A DNA stretch of 64,000 nucleotides from Salinibacterium sp. SWN167 (GCF_015864665.1 NZ_JADYWU010000001.1:558001-622000); one strand, 5' to 3'; counted from the stretch's first letter, positions 1 through 8,594 are shown. The notes: a model not told the origin generated them from the letters alone. Program-made: numbers and translations.

Positions 1-1017
1 ACCGATCTTGGGGTTATCGGGGTAGCCCTCGCTCGCGAGCACAACCGTGACGGCAACGTCGTCGGAGAACTCGGGGGTGGCGTGGTCGGGGAGGCCGCCG
101 GTCGCCGCCGCGTAAAGCAGCGAGCTCAGCGGTGTAACGAGGCGGGGGAGCACCACTTGAGTCTCGGGGTCACCGAAGCGGGCGTTGAATTCGATTACGC
201 GGATGCCTTCCCGAGTGACAATGAGGCCGCAGTAGAGCAGTCCGATAAATGGTGTCTGTTCTTCGGCGAGCTGTCGGACCGTGGGCAACGCGATGGTGTC
301 AATGACTTCCTCAACGAATCCGTCGGGGAGCCAGGTGAGCGGCGAATAGGCGCCCATGCCGCCCGTGTTGGGCCCGTCGTCACCGTCGTAGGCGCGCTTG
401 TAATCCTGCGCGGGCGACAGCGGAACAACGTTGTGGCCATCACTCAACAGGAAGAGGGAGACCTCTTCGCCGGCGAGGTATTCCTCGACGAGCACGCTGC
501 CGTAGGTGAGCCAGTGCTTGGCGTGATCAACGGCGGCGTTGCGGTCACCCGTGACGAGAACGCCCTTGCCTGCTGCGAGGCCGTCGGCCTTTACGACGTA
601 AGGGGCGCCGAACTCGTCAAGAGCCGCAGTGGCTTCTTCGAGCGAGCCGGCGCGATGGGCACGACCGGTGGGCACGTTGGCGGCATCCATGATGCGCTTG
701 GCAAAAGTCTTGCTGCCCTCTAGCGCGGCGGCAGCCTTGCCGGGGCCGAACACGGCGATACCGCGGCGGCGAAGAGCATCAGCGACGCCCTCAACGAGGG
801 GAGCCTCGGGCCCGATAACAACCAACTCAATGTTGTTGTCGAGCGCGTACTCGGTGACAACGTCACCACGCGTGGGATCGAGCGCCACCGTTTCCACGAC
901 CGACGCGATGCCGGCATTGCCGGGCGCAGCCGTGATTTCGTGCGTCTCCTCCTCACTGAGAAGTGACGTCACAATGGCGTGCTCGCGGGCACCGGATCCA
1001 AGAACAAGAATTCGCAC
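1..1017 (-). CDS. purD: Phosphoribosylamine-glycine ligase (GAR synthetase), C-terminus cut by window edge
   Basis: This cytoplasmic enzyme joins phosphoribosylamine and glycine using ATP in step 2 of de novo purine synthesis. The reverse strand from a GTG at 1017 reads [15 protein letters not shown], the typical PurD N-terminal dinucleotide-fold motif. The frame stays open for 339 codons to base 1, whereas full PurD has about 420 residues, so roughly the last fifth is missing. The GTG start is supported by a TAGGCT box six bases upstream, matching other genes here. purF and purM follow within 5 kb, so this is a purine cluster, though each gene has its own promoter region. Identification is firm. 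Confidence 0.93.
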   Translation of the reverse strand, partial: MRILVLGSGAREHAIVTSLLSEEETHEITAAPGNAGIASVVETVALDPTRGDVVTEYALDNNIELVVIGPEAPLVEGVADALRRRGIAVFGPGKAAAALEGSKTFAKRIMDAANVPTGRAHRAGSLEEATAALDEFGAPYVVKADGLAAGKGVLVTGDRNAAVDHAKHWLTYGSVLVEEYLAGEEVSLFLLSDGHNVVPLSPAQDYKRAYDGDDGPNTGGMGAYSPLTWLPDGFVEEVIDTIALPTVRQLAEEQTPFIGLLYCGLIVTREGIRVIEFNARFGDPETQVVLPRLVTPLSSLLYAAATGGLPDHATPEFSDDVAVTVVLASEGYPDNPKIG

Positions 1018-1023
1018 AACGAC

Positions 1024-1029
1024 AGCCTA
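1024..1029 (-). promoter_or_regulatory. Putative -10 box of a leaderless purD promoter
   Basis: On the reverse strand TAGGCT is followed by exactly six bases and then the GTG start of purD. That places the expected transcription start at the start codon. No Shine-Dalgarno sequence lies in between. No convincing -35 box was identified. Confidence 0.5.
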
Positions 1030-1048
1030 ACGAAGCCCACCGCCACAG

Positions 1049-1078
1049 TTGTTAGCGTTCAGCCCAACTTGCTAGCGT
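1049..1078 (+). promoter_or_regulatory. Putative promoter of the SCP-family gene, leaderless type
   Basis: TTGTTA (1049-1054), an 18-base spacer and TAGCGT (1073-1078) lie six bases before the ATG at 1085. The decamer TAGCGTTCAG occurs twice, at 1053-1062 and 1073-1082. The copies are exactly 20 bases apart, so they fall on the same DNA face. Confidence 0.5.
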
Positions 1079-1084
1079 TCAGGC

Positions 1085-1438
1085 ATGGCAAAGCTGAAAA
1101 TAGCCCCCATCGCAGGCGAAGCGAGCATCCGGATGGTGCGTGACGGTCGCGCAGACCGCGACGCTACCGCCACAGCGGTTCGCTACCTCTTGCAGGTGTT
1201 GGCGACGAACGCCGAAGGCAATTCGGTCGAGGTTCGCGTGCCGCCCTTCGGCGCTGTTCAAGCCATCGAGGGCCCTAACCACACCCGCGGCACCCCGCCC
1301 AATGTGGTCGAGATGGATGCCGCCACCTGGATTGCGCTCGCCACGGGAACGCGAGAGTGGGCCGAGGCCCTCGACTCCGGCGACATCAGTGCCTCGGGGT
1401 CGCGTGCCGACCTCAGCGAATACCTCCCAGTTGTGTGA
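1085..1438 (+). CDS. Bacterial sterol-carrier-protein (SCP) family protein
   Basis: A 117-residue soluble protein without signal peptide or membrane segment. It resembles the short actinobacterial SCP-ortholog family. Those proteins contain a motif like the VRVPPFGAVQ and HTRGTPPNVVE stretches near residues 50-75, followed by a conserved tryptophan region (TWIALATG). The family shares the sterol-carrier fold, but its ligand in bacteria is not established. It lies divergent from purD and just upstream of a small membrane protein gene. The start at 1085 is set by the leaderless promoter. The family call is good; any function would be a guess. Confidence 0.75.
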   Translation: MAKLKIAPIAGEASIRMVRDGRADRDATATAVRYLLQVLATNAEGNSVEVRVPPFGAVQAIEGPNHTRGTPPNVVEMDAATWIALATGTREWAEALDSGDISASGSRADLSEYLPVV

Positions 1439-1452
1439 GGGAGAATAGTGCC

Positions 1453-1815
1453 GTGAGTATTACGCCAGAACACGAGCCCGCGGCATCCGCCCCGCAGCAG
1501 CCTGCGATGAAGACCACGGTCGAGGCTGGCAGTGTGAGCATTCGCCGTGTTCCGAAATACGGCGCGTTCATGACGGTTGGTGGAGGCGTTGGTGCCATCG
1601 TGACGTTCATTCTCACGATGTCGTTCCCCGTTGACGGGTCGGTCGGCTTTGGCGCGCTCTTTGGTTACTTCAGTCTGTTCGGGATTCCTGCCGGGGTCGC
1701 CCTCGGCGCCGTTCTTGCGCTCATTCTCGATCGCGTGTCGAGCCGTCGCGCGAAGACAGCAACCGCCGAGCACGAGACCGTAGAGCCTGAGGCTTACGAA
1801 GGAACGCTCGAATAA
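1453..1815 (+). CDS. Small two-helix membrane protein of unknown function
   Basis: A 120-residue protein read from the GTG at 1453, which has GGGAG about ten bases upstream and lies 14 bases after the SCP gene, so the two are probably co-transcribed. The N-terminal 35 residues are polar. Two hydrophobic helices follow at about residues 36-60 and 65-90, then a charged Arg/Glu-rich C-terminal tail. The open frame extends further upstream but would overlap the SCP gene for most of that length. I do not recognise a named family. It ends against purF tail to tail. Confidence 0.65.
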   Translation: MSITPEHEPAASAPQQPAMKTTVEAGSVSIRRVPKYGAFMTVGGGVGAIVTFILTMSFPVDGSVGFGALFGYFSLFGIPAGVALGAVLALILDRVSSRRAKTATAEHETVEPEAYEGTLE

Positions 1816-1825
1816 CACCGAACTG

Positions 1826-1870
1826 CACCGCGAGGGAGTTCACCGCGAGGGAGTTCACCCCGCGGAAGTT
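1826..1870. repeat. 15-bp tandem repeat, three units
   Basis: CACCGCGAGGGAGTT occurs twice in perfect tandem (1826-1840, 1841-1855), followed by a degenerate third unit CACCCCGCGGAAGTT (1856-1870). It fills the short gap between the convergent membrane protein gene and purF. Confidence 0.7.
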
Positions 1871-1891
1871 CACCCCGAGAAATGCGTCGCG

Positions 1892-3349
1892 CTAGCTCAG
1901 TTGCGTGAGCTCAAGCCAGTCGAGGTATTCAGGAGTGATGTTGCCCGAAACGTATTCGCCGGTGAAGCAGCTCATTTCGAGAGCTGACACGTCGGATCCT
2001 TCGGTGATCGCAGCCTGCATATCGGCGACCTCCTGGTAGATGAGAGCGTCAGCGCCCATCTCCAGAGCGATCTCGGGAATCTTGCGCCCGTGGGCAACGA
2101 GTTCAGCGCGCGTCGGCATGTTGATGCCGTACACGTGTGGGTAGCGCACGGGAGGTGCAGCGGAGGTGAAGGTGACCTTGTTGGCGCCAGCCTCGCGAGC
2201 CATCTGCACGATCTCTTTCGAGGTGGTGCCACGCACGATGGAGTCATCCACAATCAGGATGTTCTTACCCTTGAACTCGGTGCCCATCGCGTTCAGCTTC
2301 TGCTTGACGCTCTTCTTGCGTTCGGCCTGGCCGGGCATGATGAAGGTGCGGCCAACGTAGCGGTTCTTGTAGAACCCTTCGCGGTATTCGACGCCAAGCT
2401 TCTGGGCGACCTGCATTGCGGCGGGGCGTGAGGAGTCGGGGATGGGCATCACAACGTCGATGTCGCCCATGGGGGTGAACTTCGAGATGGTGTCGGCCAG
2501 TTTGTCGCCCAAGCGCAGGCGAGCTTCATAAACGGAGATGCCGTTCATGATCGAGTCGGGTCGGGCTAGGTAAACGTATTCGAACGAGCACGGGATCAGC
2601 ACCGGTGCTTTGGCGCACTGCTTGGAGAACATTTCGCCGTCGGGTGTAATGAAGATCGCTTCGCCGGGGGCAACATCCCGCACCAGTTCGTAGCCGGCGC
2701 TTTCCAGCACGAGAGATTCGGATGCCACGATCCACTCGTAGCCGACGAGACCAGTTTGGCGGCGGCCCAACACCAACGGGCGGATGCCGAAGGGGTCGCG
2801 GAAGGCGAGCAAGCCATGGCCAGCGATCAGTGCGATCGCGGCGTAGGAGCCCTCGACGCGGTCGTGCACGCGCTCGATAGCGGTGAAGACCTGCTCGGGG
2901 TCGAGGTCGAGCCCCGACACTTGCTCTTGAAGTTCGTTGGCCAACACGTTGACGAGCAGTTCAGTGTCGCTCGTGGTGTTGAGGTGGCGGCGGTCGATGC
3001 GGAACAGTTCATCAGTGAGCTGCTGCGTGTTCGTCAAGTTGCCGTTGTGAACAAGGATGATGCCGTAGGGCGCGTTCACATAGAACGGCTGGGCTTCATT
3101 CTCATTTAAGGCGTTGCCCTTGGTGGCGTAGCGCACGTGGCCGAGCCCAGAGGTGCCGATAAGGTTGCGCATGTCGCGCGTGCGGTATGCCTCACGCACT
3201 TGGCCGTTGGCCTTCTGCAAGTGCAGAGTGCTGCCGTCGGCGGTGGCGATACCCGTGGAGTCTTGACCGCGGTGCTGCAGGAGCAGCAGGGCGTCATAAA
3301 CCTGCTGGTTGACGGGCTGAGAAGAGACGATACCGACAATGCCGCACAT
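1892..3349 (-). CDS. purF: Amidophosphoribosyltransferase
   Basis: PurF catalyses the committed step of purine synthesis, moving the glutamine amide to PRPP to give phosphoribosylamine. The 485-residue protein starts MCGIVGIV, so Cys2 is the glutaminase nucleophile directly after Met and there is no long propeptide. The N-terminal Ntn glutaminase domain spans about residues 2-240. The C-terminal phosphoribosyltransferase domain carries the PRPP loop ILIVDDSIVRGTTSKEIV near residue 370. Length is normal. It is divergent from purM across a 140-base control region. Confidence 0.97.
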   Translation of the reverse strand: MCGIVGIVSSQPVNQQVYDALLLLQHRGQDSTGIATADGSTLHLQKANGQVREAYRTRDMRNLIGTSGLGHVRYATKGNALNENEAQPFYVNAPYGIILVHNGNLTNTQQLTDELFRIDRRHLNTTSDTELLVNVLANELQEQVSGLDLDPEQVFTAIERVHDRVEGSYAAIALIAGHGLLAFRDPFGIRPLVLGRRQTGLVGYEWIVASESLVLESAGYELVRDVAPGEAIFITPDGEMFSKQCAKAPVLIPCSFEYVYLARPDSIMNGISVYEARLRLGDKLADTISKFTPMGDIDVVMPIPDSSRPAAMQVAQKLGVEYREGFYKNRYVGRTFIMPGQAERKKSVKQKLNAMGTEFKGKNILIVDDSIVRGTTSKEIVQMAREAGANKVTFTSAAPPVRYPHVYGINMPTRAELVAHGRKIPEIALEMGADALIYQEVADMQAAITEGSDVSALEMSCFTGEYVSGNITPEYLDWLELTQLS

Positions 3350-3390
3350 GCTTTCGCGTGGCTCCCTGAGGTCGTAGAGCGCGTACCCGG

Positions 3391-3415
3391 TGTGAGTACG
3401 GTCTAGCTTCTCACA
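3391..3415. promoter_or_regulatory. Inverted repeat in the purF-purM control region
   Basis: TGTGAG (3391-3396) and CTCACA (3410-3415) form a perfect six-base inverted repeat separated by 13 bases, 41 bases upstream of the purF start. It could be an operator for a purine repressor. This is inferred from position only. Confidence 0.3.
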
Positions 3416-3477
3416 TCTGGCAGTGCGGTTGCTGCCGTGGAGCGGGGGTGCTGCTGCGCGTAAAACCCGCAGACCGG

Positions 3478-3483
3478 TACGCT
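3478..3483 (+). promoter_or_regulatory. Putative -10 box of a leaderless purM promoter
   Basis: TACGCT is followed by exactly six bases and the GTG start of purM. There is no ribosome-binding site in the spacer. Confidence 0.5.
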
Positions 3484-3489
3484 TGAGCC

Positions 3490-4596
3490 GTGACCGAGAA
3501 CTCTTCTTCCAGCTATGCCGCAGCCGGTGTCGATACCGCTGCTGGTGACCGCGCCGTCGAACTCATGAAGGCGGCCGTCAGTGCCACTCATGGGCCCAAC
3601 GTGGTCGGAGGTTTTGGCGGTTTCGCTGGCCTCTATGACGCCTCGTTCCTTAAGGACTACACGCACCCGCTGATGGCGACATCCACGGATGGCGTGGGCA
3701 CGAAGGTTGCGATCGCTCAGGCGCTCGATAAGCACGACACTATCGGCCAAGACCTCGTCGGCATGGTCGTTGACGACATCATCGTGGTCGGCGCCAAGCC
3801 CCTCTTCATGACCGACTACATTGCGTGCGGCAAGGTCGTTCCCTCGCGCATCGCCGACATCGTTGCGGGTATTGCTCGCGGATGCTCGGCTACCGGTACC
3901 GCGCTGGTGGGCGGCGAAACGGCAGAACACCCCGGCCTTCTCGGCCCTGACGACTACGACGTTGCCGGTGCGGCAACCGGCGTGGTTGAAGCCGGATCTC
4001 AGCTCGGCCCGCACCTCGTGGCCGATGGCGATGTTGTTATCGCGATGGAGTCCTCGGGCATCCACTCGAACGGTTTCTCGCTTGTGCGCCACATTCTGGC
4101 GAACAACAAGGTCGGCTACAGCGACCACCTCAACGAGCTCGGCGGAGTCGTCGGCGAAGTGCTCCTCGAGCCGACCCGTCTCTACACAATGCCGCTGCTC
4201 AACCTGCTCGACGCCCAGCCCGGTGCTGTGCACTCGCTCAGCCACGTCACCGGAGGCGGAATCGCCGCGAACCTCGCGCGCGTGCTGCCTGTCGGCTCGT
4301 GGGTTGAAGTTGAGCGCTCGACCTGGTCGCCGCCCACCGTGTTCCGCGTGCTGTCTGACCTGGCTGGTTCCAGCCTCGAAAGTGCCGAAGGAACCTGGAA
4401 CCTCGGGATCGGCATGATCGCGATCGTGGCCGCGGATGCTGCCGACGCCACCATCGCCGCCCTCACCGCCGACGGCATCCCCTCGTGGGAAGTCGGTCGT
4501 GTCTCGATGGCCGCTCGCGATTTCACTGGCTTCGAACAGGGAGCCAAGGGTGTCAACGGTGGCGCTGTGCGCCTGAGCGGTTCGTACGCGAACTAG
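3490..4596 (+). CDS. purM: Phosphoribosylformylglycinamidine cyclo-ligase (AIR synthetase)
   Basis: PurM closes the imidazole ring in purine synthesis, converting FGAM and ATP to aminoimidazole ribotide. The 368-residue sequence has the family blocks YAAAGVDTAAGDRAVELMK, TDGVGTKVAIA, DDIIVVGAKPLFMTDYIA and GGETAEHPG in order, plus the glycine-rich SHVTGGGIAANLAR in the C-terminal half. The GTG start has a TACGCT box six bases upstream. purM lies alone on this strand and diverges from purF. Length and motifs are complete. Confidence 0.97.
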   Translation: MTENSSSSYAAAGVDTAAGDRAVELMKAAVSATHGPNVVGGFGGFAGLYDASFLKDYTHPLMATSTDGVGTKVAIAQALDKHDTIGQDLVGMVVDDIIVVGAKPLFMTDYIACGKVVPSRIADIVAGIARGCSATGTALVGGETAEHPGLLGPDDYDVAGAATGVVEAGSQLGPHLVADGDVVIAMESSGIHSNGFSLVRHILANNKVGYSDHLNELGGVVGEVLLEPTRLYTMPLLNLLDAQPGAVHSLSHVTGGGIAANLARVLPVGSWVEVERSTWSPPTVFRVLSDLAGSSLESAEGTWNLGIGMIAIVAADAADATIAALTADGIPSWEVGRVSMAARDFTGFEQGAKGVNGGAVRLSGSYAN

Positions 4597-4606
4597 CGCT
4601 ACCTTC

Positions 4607-4629
4607 GGTGGGTGCCCGCAGCGCCCACC
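4607..4629 (+). terminator. Possible terminator after purM
   Basis: GGTGGGTGC (4607-4615) can pair with GCGCCCACC (4621-4629) over nine positions including one G-U pair, with a five-base loop. There is no clear T run after it. Confidence 0.4.
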
Positions 4630-4666
4630 ATTCGTGATCCTGACGTTGTTCTGAGGCGTTGAAGCC

Positions 4667-5566
4667 ATGCCCCTTCGTTCCATCCTCGCTGCAGTGCTCG
4701 TTGCCGTCATTTGGGGCCTCAACTTCGTCGTCATCGACGTAGGCCTCGAAGGCATGCCACCCACGCTGTTTCTGGCGTTGCGCTTCATGGTGGTGATTGT
4801 TCCCGCTATCTTCTTCGTGCCGCGGCCGAAGTCGAGGTTTCGCGACGTAGTGCTCATCGGCTCGTTCATGAGCCTCGGGCAGTTCGGCCTGCTGTACACC
4901 GCGCTCGCCATCGGCATGCCGCCCGGCCTCGCCTCACTCGTGTTGCAAGCGCAGGTGGTGCTAACGGTGGTGTTCGCCGCCCTCGCACTGCGTGAAACCC
5001 CCACGCGCAGTCAACTCGTCGGCGTCGCACTCGGGGCAGCCGGCCTTGTTGTCGTGGGGAGCGGGCGCGGGGTAGAAACTCCCGTTTTGGCCTTCTTCGT
5101 GACCCTGGCCGCTGCTGCATCCTGGGCCATCGGCAATGTCATCGCACGCCGGGTCGGGCGCATCGGCACCACGTCCTCGCCACTGGCCGGACTGTCGCTC
5201 ACGGTCTGGTCGGCCCTGGTCGTACCGATCCCCATGCTCGCACTCGCCTTCGCGATAAATGGGGCGGATGCTGTCGGCTTCGCCCTCACCCACCTCACCG
5301 TTCCGCAGCTGCTCTCGACCGCTTACACCGCGTGGCTCGCCAGCCTTGTCGGGTACGGCATCTGGAACACGTTGCTCGCCCGGCACGCAGCATCCGCCGT
5401 CGTGCCCTTCACGATGCTTGTTCCGCCGATCGGCATGGCCACCGCGTGGTTAGCGCTCGGCGAGGTGCCGACGGTGATCGAAGTTATTGGTGGACTGATG
5501 CTGCTTCTCGGCGTCGCCATCACCACCGGGTTGCTGCGCCGTCGCCGCGGGCGCGCGCTCACCTAG
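4667..5566 (+). CDS. EamA/DMT-family membrane exporter
   Basis: A 299-residue inner-membrane protein with about ten hydrophobic helices in two repeated halves, the EamA layout of the drug/metabolite transporter superfamily. The start MPLRSILAAVLVAVIWGLNF contains the conserved VIWGLNFV of the first helix. The second half carries VPFTMLVPPIGMATAWLALGE. It resembles O-acetylserine/cysteine exporters of the YdeD type more than sugar transporters, but substrate assignment from sequence is unsafe. It follows purM on the same strand across a 70-base gap with a weak hairpin, so separate transcription is likely. Confidence 0.85.
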   Translation: MPLRSILAAVLVAVIWGLNFVVIDVGLEGMPPTLFLALRFMVVIVPAIFFVPRPKSRFRDVVLIGSFMSLGQFGLLYTALAIGMPPGLASLVLQAQVVLTVVFAALALRETPTRSQLVGVALGAAGLVVVGSGRGVETPVLAFFVTLAAAASWAIGNVIARRVGRIGTTSSPLAGLSLTVWSALVVPIPMLALAFAINGADAVGFALTHLTVPQLLSTAYTAWLASLVGYGIWNTLLARHAASAVVPFTMLVPPIGMATAWLALGEVPTVIEVIGGLMLLLGVAITTGLLRRRRGRALT

Positions 5567-5650
5567 GCAACGACTTCGCTGCAGCAGTGTTTTCGCTGTG
5601 ACCCGGGTGCCACCGAAGCGAATCCGGTGCCGTGCGCTTGAATGGGCGCT

Positions 5651-7003
5651 ATGGCAACTAAGCAGCCCGACAACTCGATTGACGTCGACAACGACGAGCA
5701 ACTCGCAGAACCTGAACACGAGCACACCGTGGTGGATGAGCAGCAGGACGCCGAGGACGATGACGACACTGACGACGCCGACGCGGATCAAGCGGGCGCC
5801 ACAAACCGCCCCGAACCGCTGCTGACCCGCGATGGTTCCCCGGCCGCCGCGCTGTGGAGCCTGAACTCCCGCTGGCGCCACATCAACCACGGTTCCTTCG
5901 GGGCGGTCCCCGTCTTTGCCCAACTGCGTCGCCTCGCCTACCTGCAAGAAACCGAGAGCGCACCGCAGCGTTGGTTCATGGCCGCACCCGAGCGTCTCGC
6001 TCAGGCCCGCGAAGGTCTCGCCGATTTCCTTGGCGTGGATGCCGACCGCTTCGGGTTCGTCCCCAACGCCAGCGCCGGAATGACGGCCGCCATCCGCGCC
6101 CTCATGCTCAACGCCGGTGACGAGCTGCTCATCACCGACCACGCCTACGGGGCAGTCGCGTTCTCGGCTCGCCGTGAAGCCCGCCAGCGCGGAGCCAAAG
6201 TGCGCACCGTGCCCATCGAACTGGATGCCACGCCCGAGCACATCCTTACGGTTCTCGGCAAAGCACTCGCCAAGAAGCCTGCTGGCCTCATCATCGACGC
6301 CTCAACCTCGGCCACCGCGCGTGAGTTCCCGGTCGCGGCGCTCGCCGAGTTGGCCACGAAGCACGGGGTGCCTCTGCTTGTGGATGCAGCCCACGCCCCG
6401 GGAATTCAGCACCGCCCGGCCGAGGGCATTGCGGCATCCGCTTGGGTGGGCAATTTACACAAGTTTGCCTGCGGTTTTCGGGGAAGCGCAGTGCTCGTGG
6501 CCGAAAAGAAGTTCGCCAAAAACCTGTACCCGGTAATCGATTCGTGGGGAATGGATGACCCCTTCCCCGGTCGCTTCGACCACCAGGGCACATTCGACTA
6601 CACGCCGTACCTCGCTAGCGTCGACGCCATCACGGGGCTCGAAGACCGGATTGGCTGGGATTCCATTCGCGGCTACATCGAGTCACTACTCGACTACTCG
6701 ACCGACGTTGTTGCCGATGCGCTCGATGCTGCGTCTGGCGAAGAGTCGCGGGTGGATGTCGCAGCCCCCGCTCCGGGAATGACCCTCTTGCGGCTCCCCG
6801 GCACCCTCGGCGCAAGCCATGACGATGCGCAAGCTGTTCGCCAACGCATCACGGACGAACTCGGATTCGAAACTCAAGTCACTAGCTTCCGTGACACCGG
6901 CTATCTGCGGCTTTCGGCGCACGCCTACAACACTGCCGATGACTATGAGCGTTTCGCCGAAGACGCTGTGCCGACTCTCGTGGAGTGGTCGCGCGAGCGC
7001 TAG
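5651..7003 (+). CDS. Class V aminotransferase, isopenicillin-N epimerase-like
   Basis: A PLP-dependent enzyme of fold type I. The PLP lysine is probably in WVGNLHKFACGFRG near residue 275. LVDAAHAPG about 20-30 residues earlier supplies the aspartate that contacts the cofactor nitrogen. WRHINHGSFG near residue 78 and APERLAQAREGLADFLG match the epimerase/cysteine-desulfurase-like branch. The first 55 residues are unusual: acidic, Asp/Glu-rich and probably disordered. Two in-frame ATGs exist (5642 and 5651). I chose 5651 because TTGAAT lies seven bases before it. The substrate is unknown and there is no beta-lactam pathway nearby. Confidence 0.8.
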   Translation: MATKQPDNSIDVDNDEQLAEPEHEHTVVDEQQDAEDDDDTDDADADQAGATNRPEPLLTRDGSPAAALWSLNSRWRHINHGSFGAVPVFAQLRRLAYLQETESAPQRWFMAAPERLAQAREGLADFLGVDADRFGFVPNASAGMTAAIRALMLNAGDELLITDHAYGAVAFSARREARQRGAKVRTVPIELDATPEHILTVLGKALAKKPAGLIIDASTSATAREFPVAALAELATKHGVPLLVDAAHAPGIQHRPAEGIAASAWVGNLHKFACGFRGSAVLVAEKKFAKNLYPVIDSWGMDDPFPGRFDHQGTFDYTPYLASVDAITGLEDRIGWDSIRGYIESLLDYSTDVVADALDAASGEESRVDVAAPAPGMTLLRLPGTLGASHDDAQAVRQRITDELGFETQVTSFRDTGYLRLSAHAYNTADDYERFAEDAVPTLVEWSRER

Positions 7004-7025
7004 CCCGGCACCACGTTAACGCACG

Positions 7026-7063
7026 AGGCGAGCATCCGACCCCGGAGGGTCTGGTGCTCGCCT
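7026..7063. terminator. Bidirectional terminator between the aminotransferase and DUF3073 genes
   Basis: AGGCGAGCA (7026-7034) and TGCTCGCCT (7055-7063) form a perfect nine-base stem. The gene on each strand ends into it. Confidence 0.6.
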
Positions 7064-7083
7064 TATGTGTAGAAGGTGCGTTA

Positions 7084-7317
7084 TTAGGCGCTACGAGTTT
7101 CCTCGTCGTCCTCGTCATCTTCTTCACGGTCGTATTCGTCGCTGTATGAACTACCAGCGGAGTACTCCGGCCACTTTTCGCTGTCTTCCGACACCGGAGC
7201 AGCGCTTTCTGACCCGCTCAACTCGCGAGCGAGTGCACCATAGTTGGTGTCTGGGCTGAAGTACTTCAAATCCCGCGCCACCTTGGTGTGCTTTGCCTTT
7301 TGACGGCCGCGTCCCAT
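7084..7317 (-). CDS. DUF3073 family small protein
   Basis: A 77-residue protein starting MGRGRQKAKHTKVARDLKYF, the hallmark of the actinobacterial DUF3073 family. A basic N-terminus, the motif YFSPDTNYGALARELSG and an acidic Asp/Glu-rich tail give a strongly dipolar protein. The frame continues upstream, but the ATG at 7317 matches family starts and has GAGGGGGT just before it as a ribosome-binding site. The family often sits near purM in actinobacteria, as here. Its function is unknown; nucleic-acid binding would be a guess from the charge pattern. Confidence 0.88.
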   Translation of the reverse strand: MGRGRQKAKHTKVARDLKYFSPDTNYGALARELSGSESAAPVSEDSEKWPEYSAGSSYSDEYDREEDDEDDEETRSA

Positions 7318-7460
7318 TCGAGACCCCCTCATACTTCTGTCCCGGTGCACTGACGGTGGCCAGCGAACGAGCGAACAGGGATGGATGAAAACTAACCTGA
7401 AGTTTAGCACGATGGACAGAAAGGTCTTCGTGGGCGATGCACAGGTGGCCTGTTCACGGG

Positions 7461-7466
7461 TAACGT
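7461..7466 (+). promoter_or_regulatory. Putative -10 box of a leaderless flavoprotein promoter
   Basis: TAACGT is followed by six bases and the GTG start at 7473, with no Shine-Dalgarno sequence. Confidence 0.45.
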
Positions 7467-7472
7467 TAGCCC

Positions 7473-8594
7473 GTGACATCCACCACTGAAACCGACACCT
7501 CTGTTGTCGTTATTGGTGCTGGCCAAGCGGGCCTCTCTGTTGCCTACTATTTGCGGCGACTTGGCCTCGACCCTGGCAATGATTTTGTGCTCCTTGACCG
7601 TGGCCCCAATACGGGGGGCGCGTGGCAATTCCGCTGGGAGGCACTGCGCATTGGTTCCGCCCACCGCATCAATGATCTTCCCGGTCTCGACGAGCTGGGG
7701 CTCAGCTTTGAGACCGCCGACAAACATATGCCGGCCAAGAAAGTTGTCGCCGACTACTACCGCGCCTACGAAGAGCACTATGGCCTGCAGGTCGTGCGTA
7801 ATGCGGATGTGATCGCCGTCGATAACCTCGGCGAACATCTGAATGTAACTTTCACCCTCGATGGCGAAGAAACTAAAACTGTCAGCACGATGCTCGTCAT
7901 CAACGCCACTGGCACCTGGGGTGCGCCGTTCATCCCGTGGTACCCGGGGCTCAAATCGTTTGAGGGCCGCCACCTTCACACCAGCGAATACCGCAGTGCC
8001 CGCGAGTTCACCGACCAGAGTGTTGTCGTGGTTGGTGGAGGAACGTCAGCGATCGGGTTCCTGCTCGAACTCGAAAACATCGCCAGCAACCTCACCTGGG
8101 TGAGCCGCCGCCCCATCGACTTCCTCGAAGACGGCGGCCTCAACCTTGAAGCGCGCAAAGAAGCTGTGCTGGTGCAGGATGAGGCGGCGCGGGCGGGCCG
8201 AGCCCTCCCCAGCATCGTCAGCGGCACGGGCGTTCCGCGCACCCGCCGCATCCAAGCCGGCATCGAGCGGGGCGTTTTGACGCCGCGCCCCATGTTCTCC
8301 AGCATCGAACCCGGTGGGGTGCGCTGGAAAGACGGCGCCTTCCAGCAGGCGGATGCCATCATTTGGTCCACCGGTTTCCGCCCAGAACTGCGCCACCTTG
8401 CTCCGCTGAAACTGCGCGAGAAAGAGGGCGGCGTGGCCGTCGGGCAGGGCGTGGCGTGGAAAGACCCGCGCATCTTCTTCGCCGGGTATGGGCCGCAAGC
8501 ATCCACTATCGGTGCCAACCGTGCGGGGCGGATGATCGCACGTCAAGCCATCGCCACCCTCAGCAAGATTCAAGCCATGAAGAACGGGCGCTAG
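7473..8594 (+). CDS. Flavin-containing monooxygenase-like oxidoreductase
   Basis: A 373-residue two-dinucleotide-domain flavoprotein. The FAD motif VVVIGAGQAGLS lies at about residues 10-21. A second, NADPH-binding motif VVVVGGGTSAIGF lies at about 184-196. Between them FEGRHLHTSEY fits the FxGxxxHxxxY fingerprint of flavin monooxygenases. ATGTWGAPFIPW is the usual ATG-type motif before it. It therefore probably uses NADPH and oxygen to oxidise a small nucleophilic or ketone substrate, in the CzcO-like group. No neighbour suggests the substrate. Shorter than classical Baeyer-Villiger enzymes (about 500 residues). Confidence 0.85.
   Translation: MTSTTETDTSVVVIGAGQAGLSVAYYLRRLGLDPGNDFVLLDRGPNTGGAWQFRWEALRIGSAHRINDLPGLDELGLSFETADKHMPAKKVVADYYRAYEEHYGLQVVRNADVIAVDNLGEHLNVTFTLDGEETKTVSTMLVINATGTWGAPFIPWYPGLKSFEGRHLHTSEYRSAREFTDQSVVVVGGGTSAIGFLLELENIASNLTWVSRRPIDFLEDGGLNLEARKEAVLVQDEAARAGRALPSIVSGTGVPRTRRIQAGIERGVLTPRPMFSSIEPGGVRWKDGAFQQADAIIWSTGFRPELRHLAPLKLREKEGGVAVGQGVAWKDPRIFFAGYGPQASTIGANRAGRMIARQAIATLSKIQAMKNGR

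Noticed and set aside
3403-5004. A 533-residue open frame antisense to purM and its neighbours
   Set aside because: It lies fully antisense to purM and the EamA transporter, whose protein families are certain. The composition is typical of GC-rich shadow frames.
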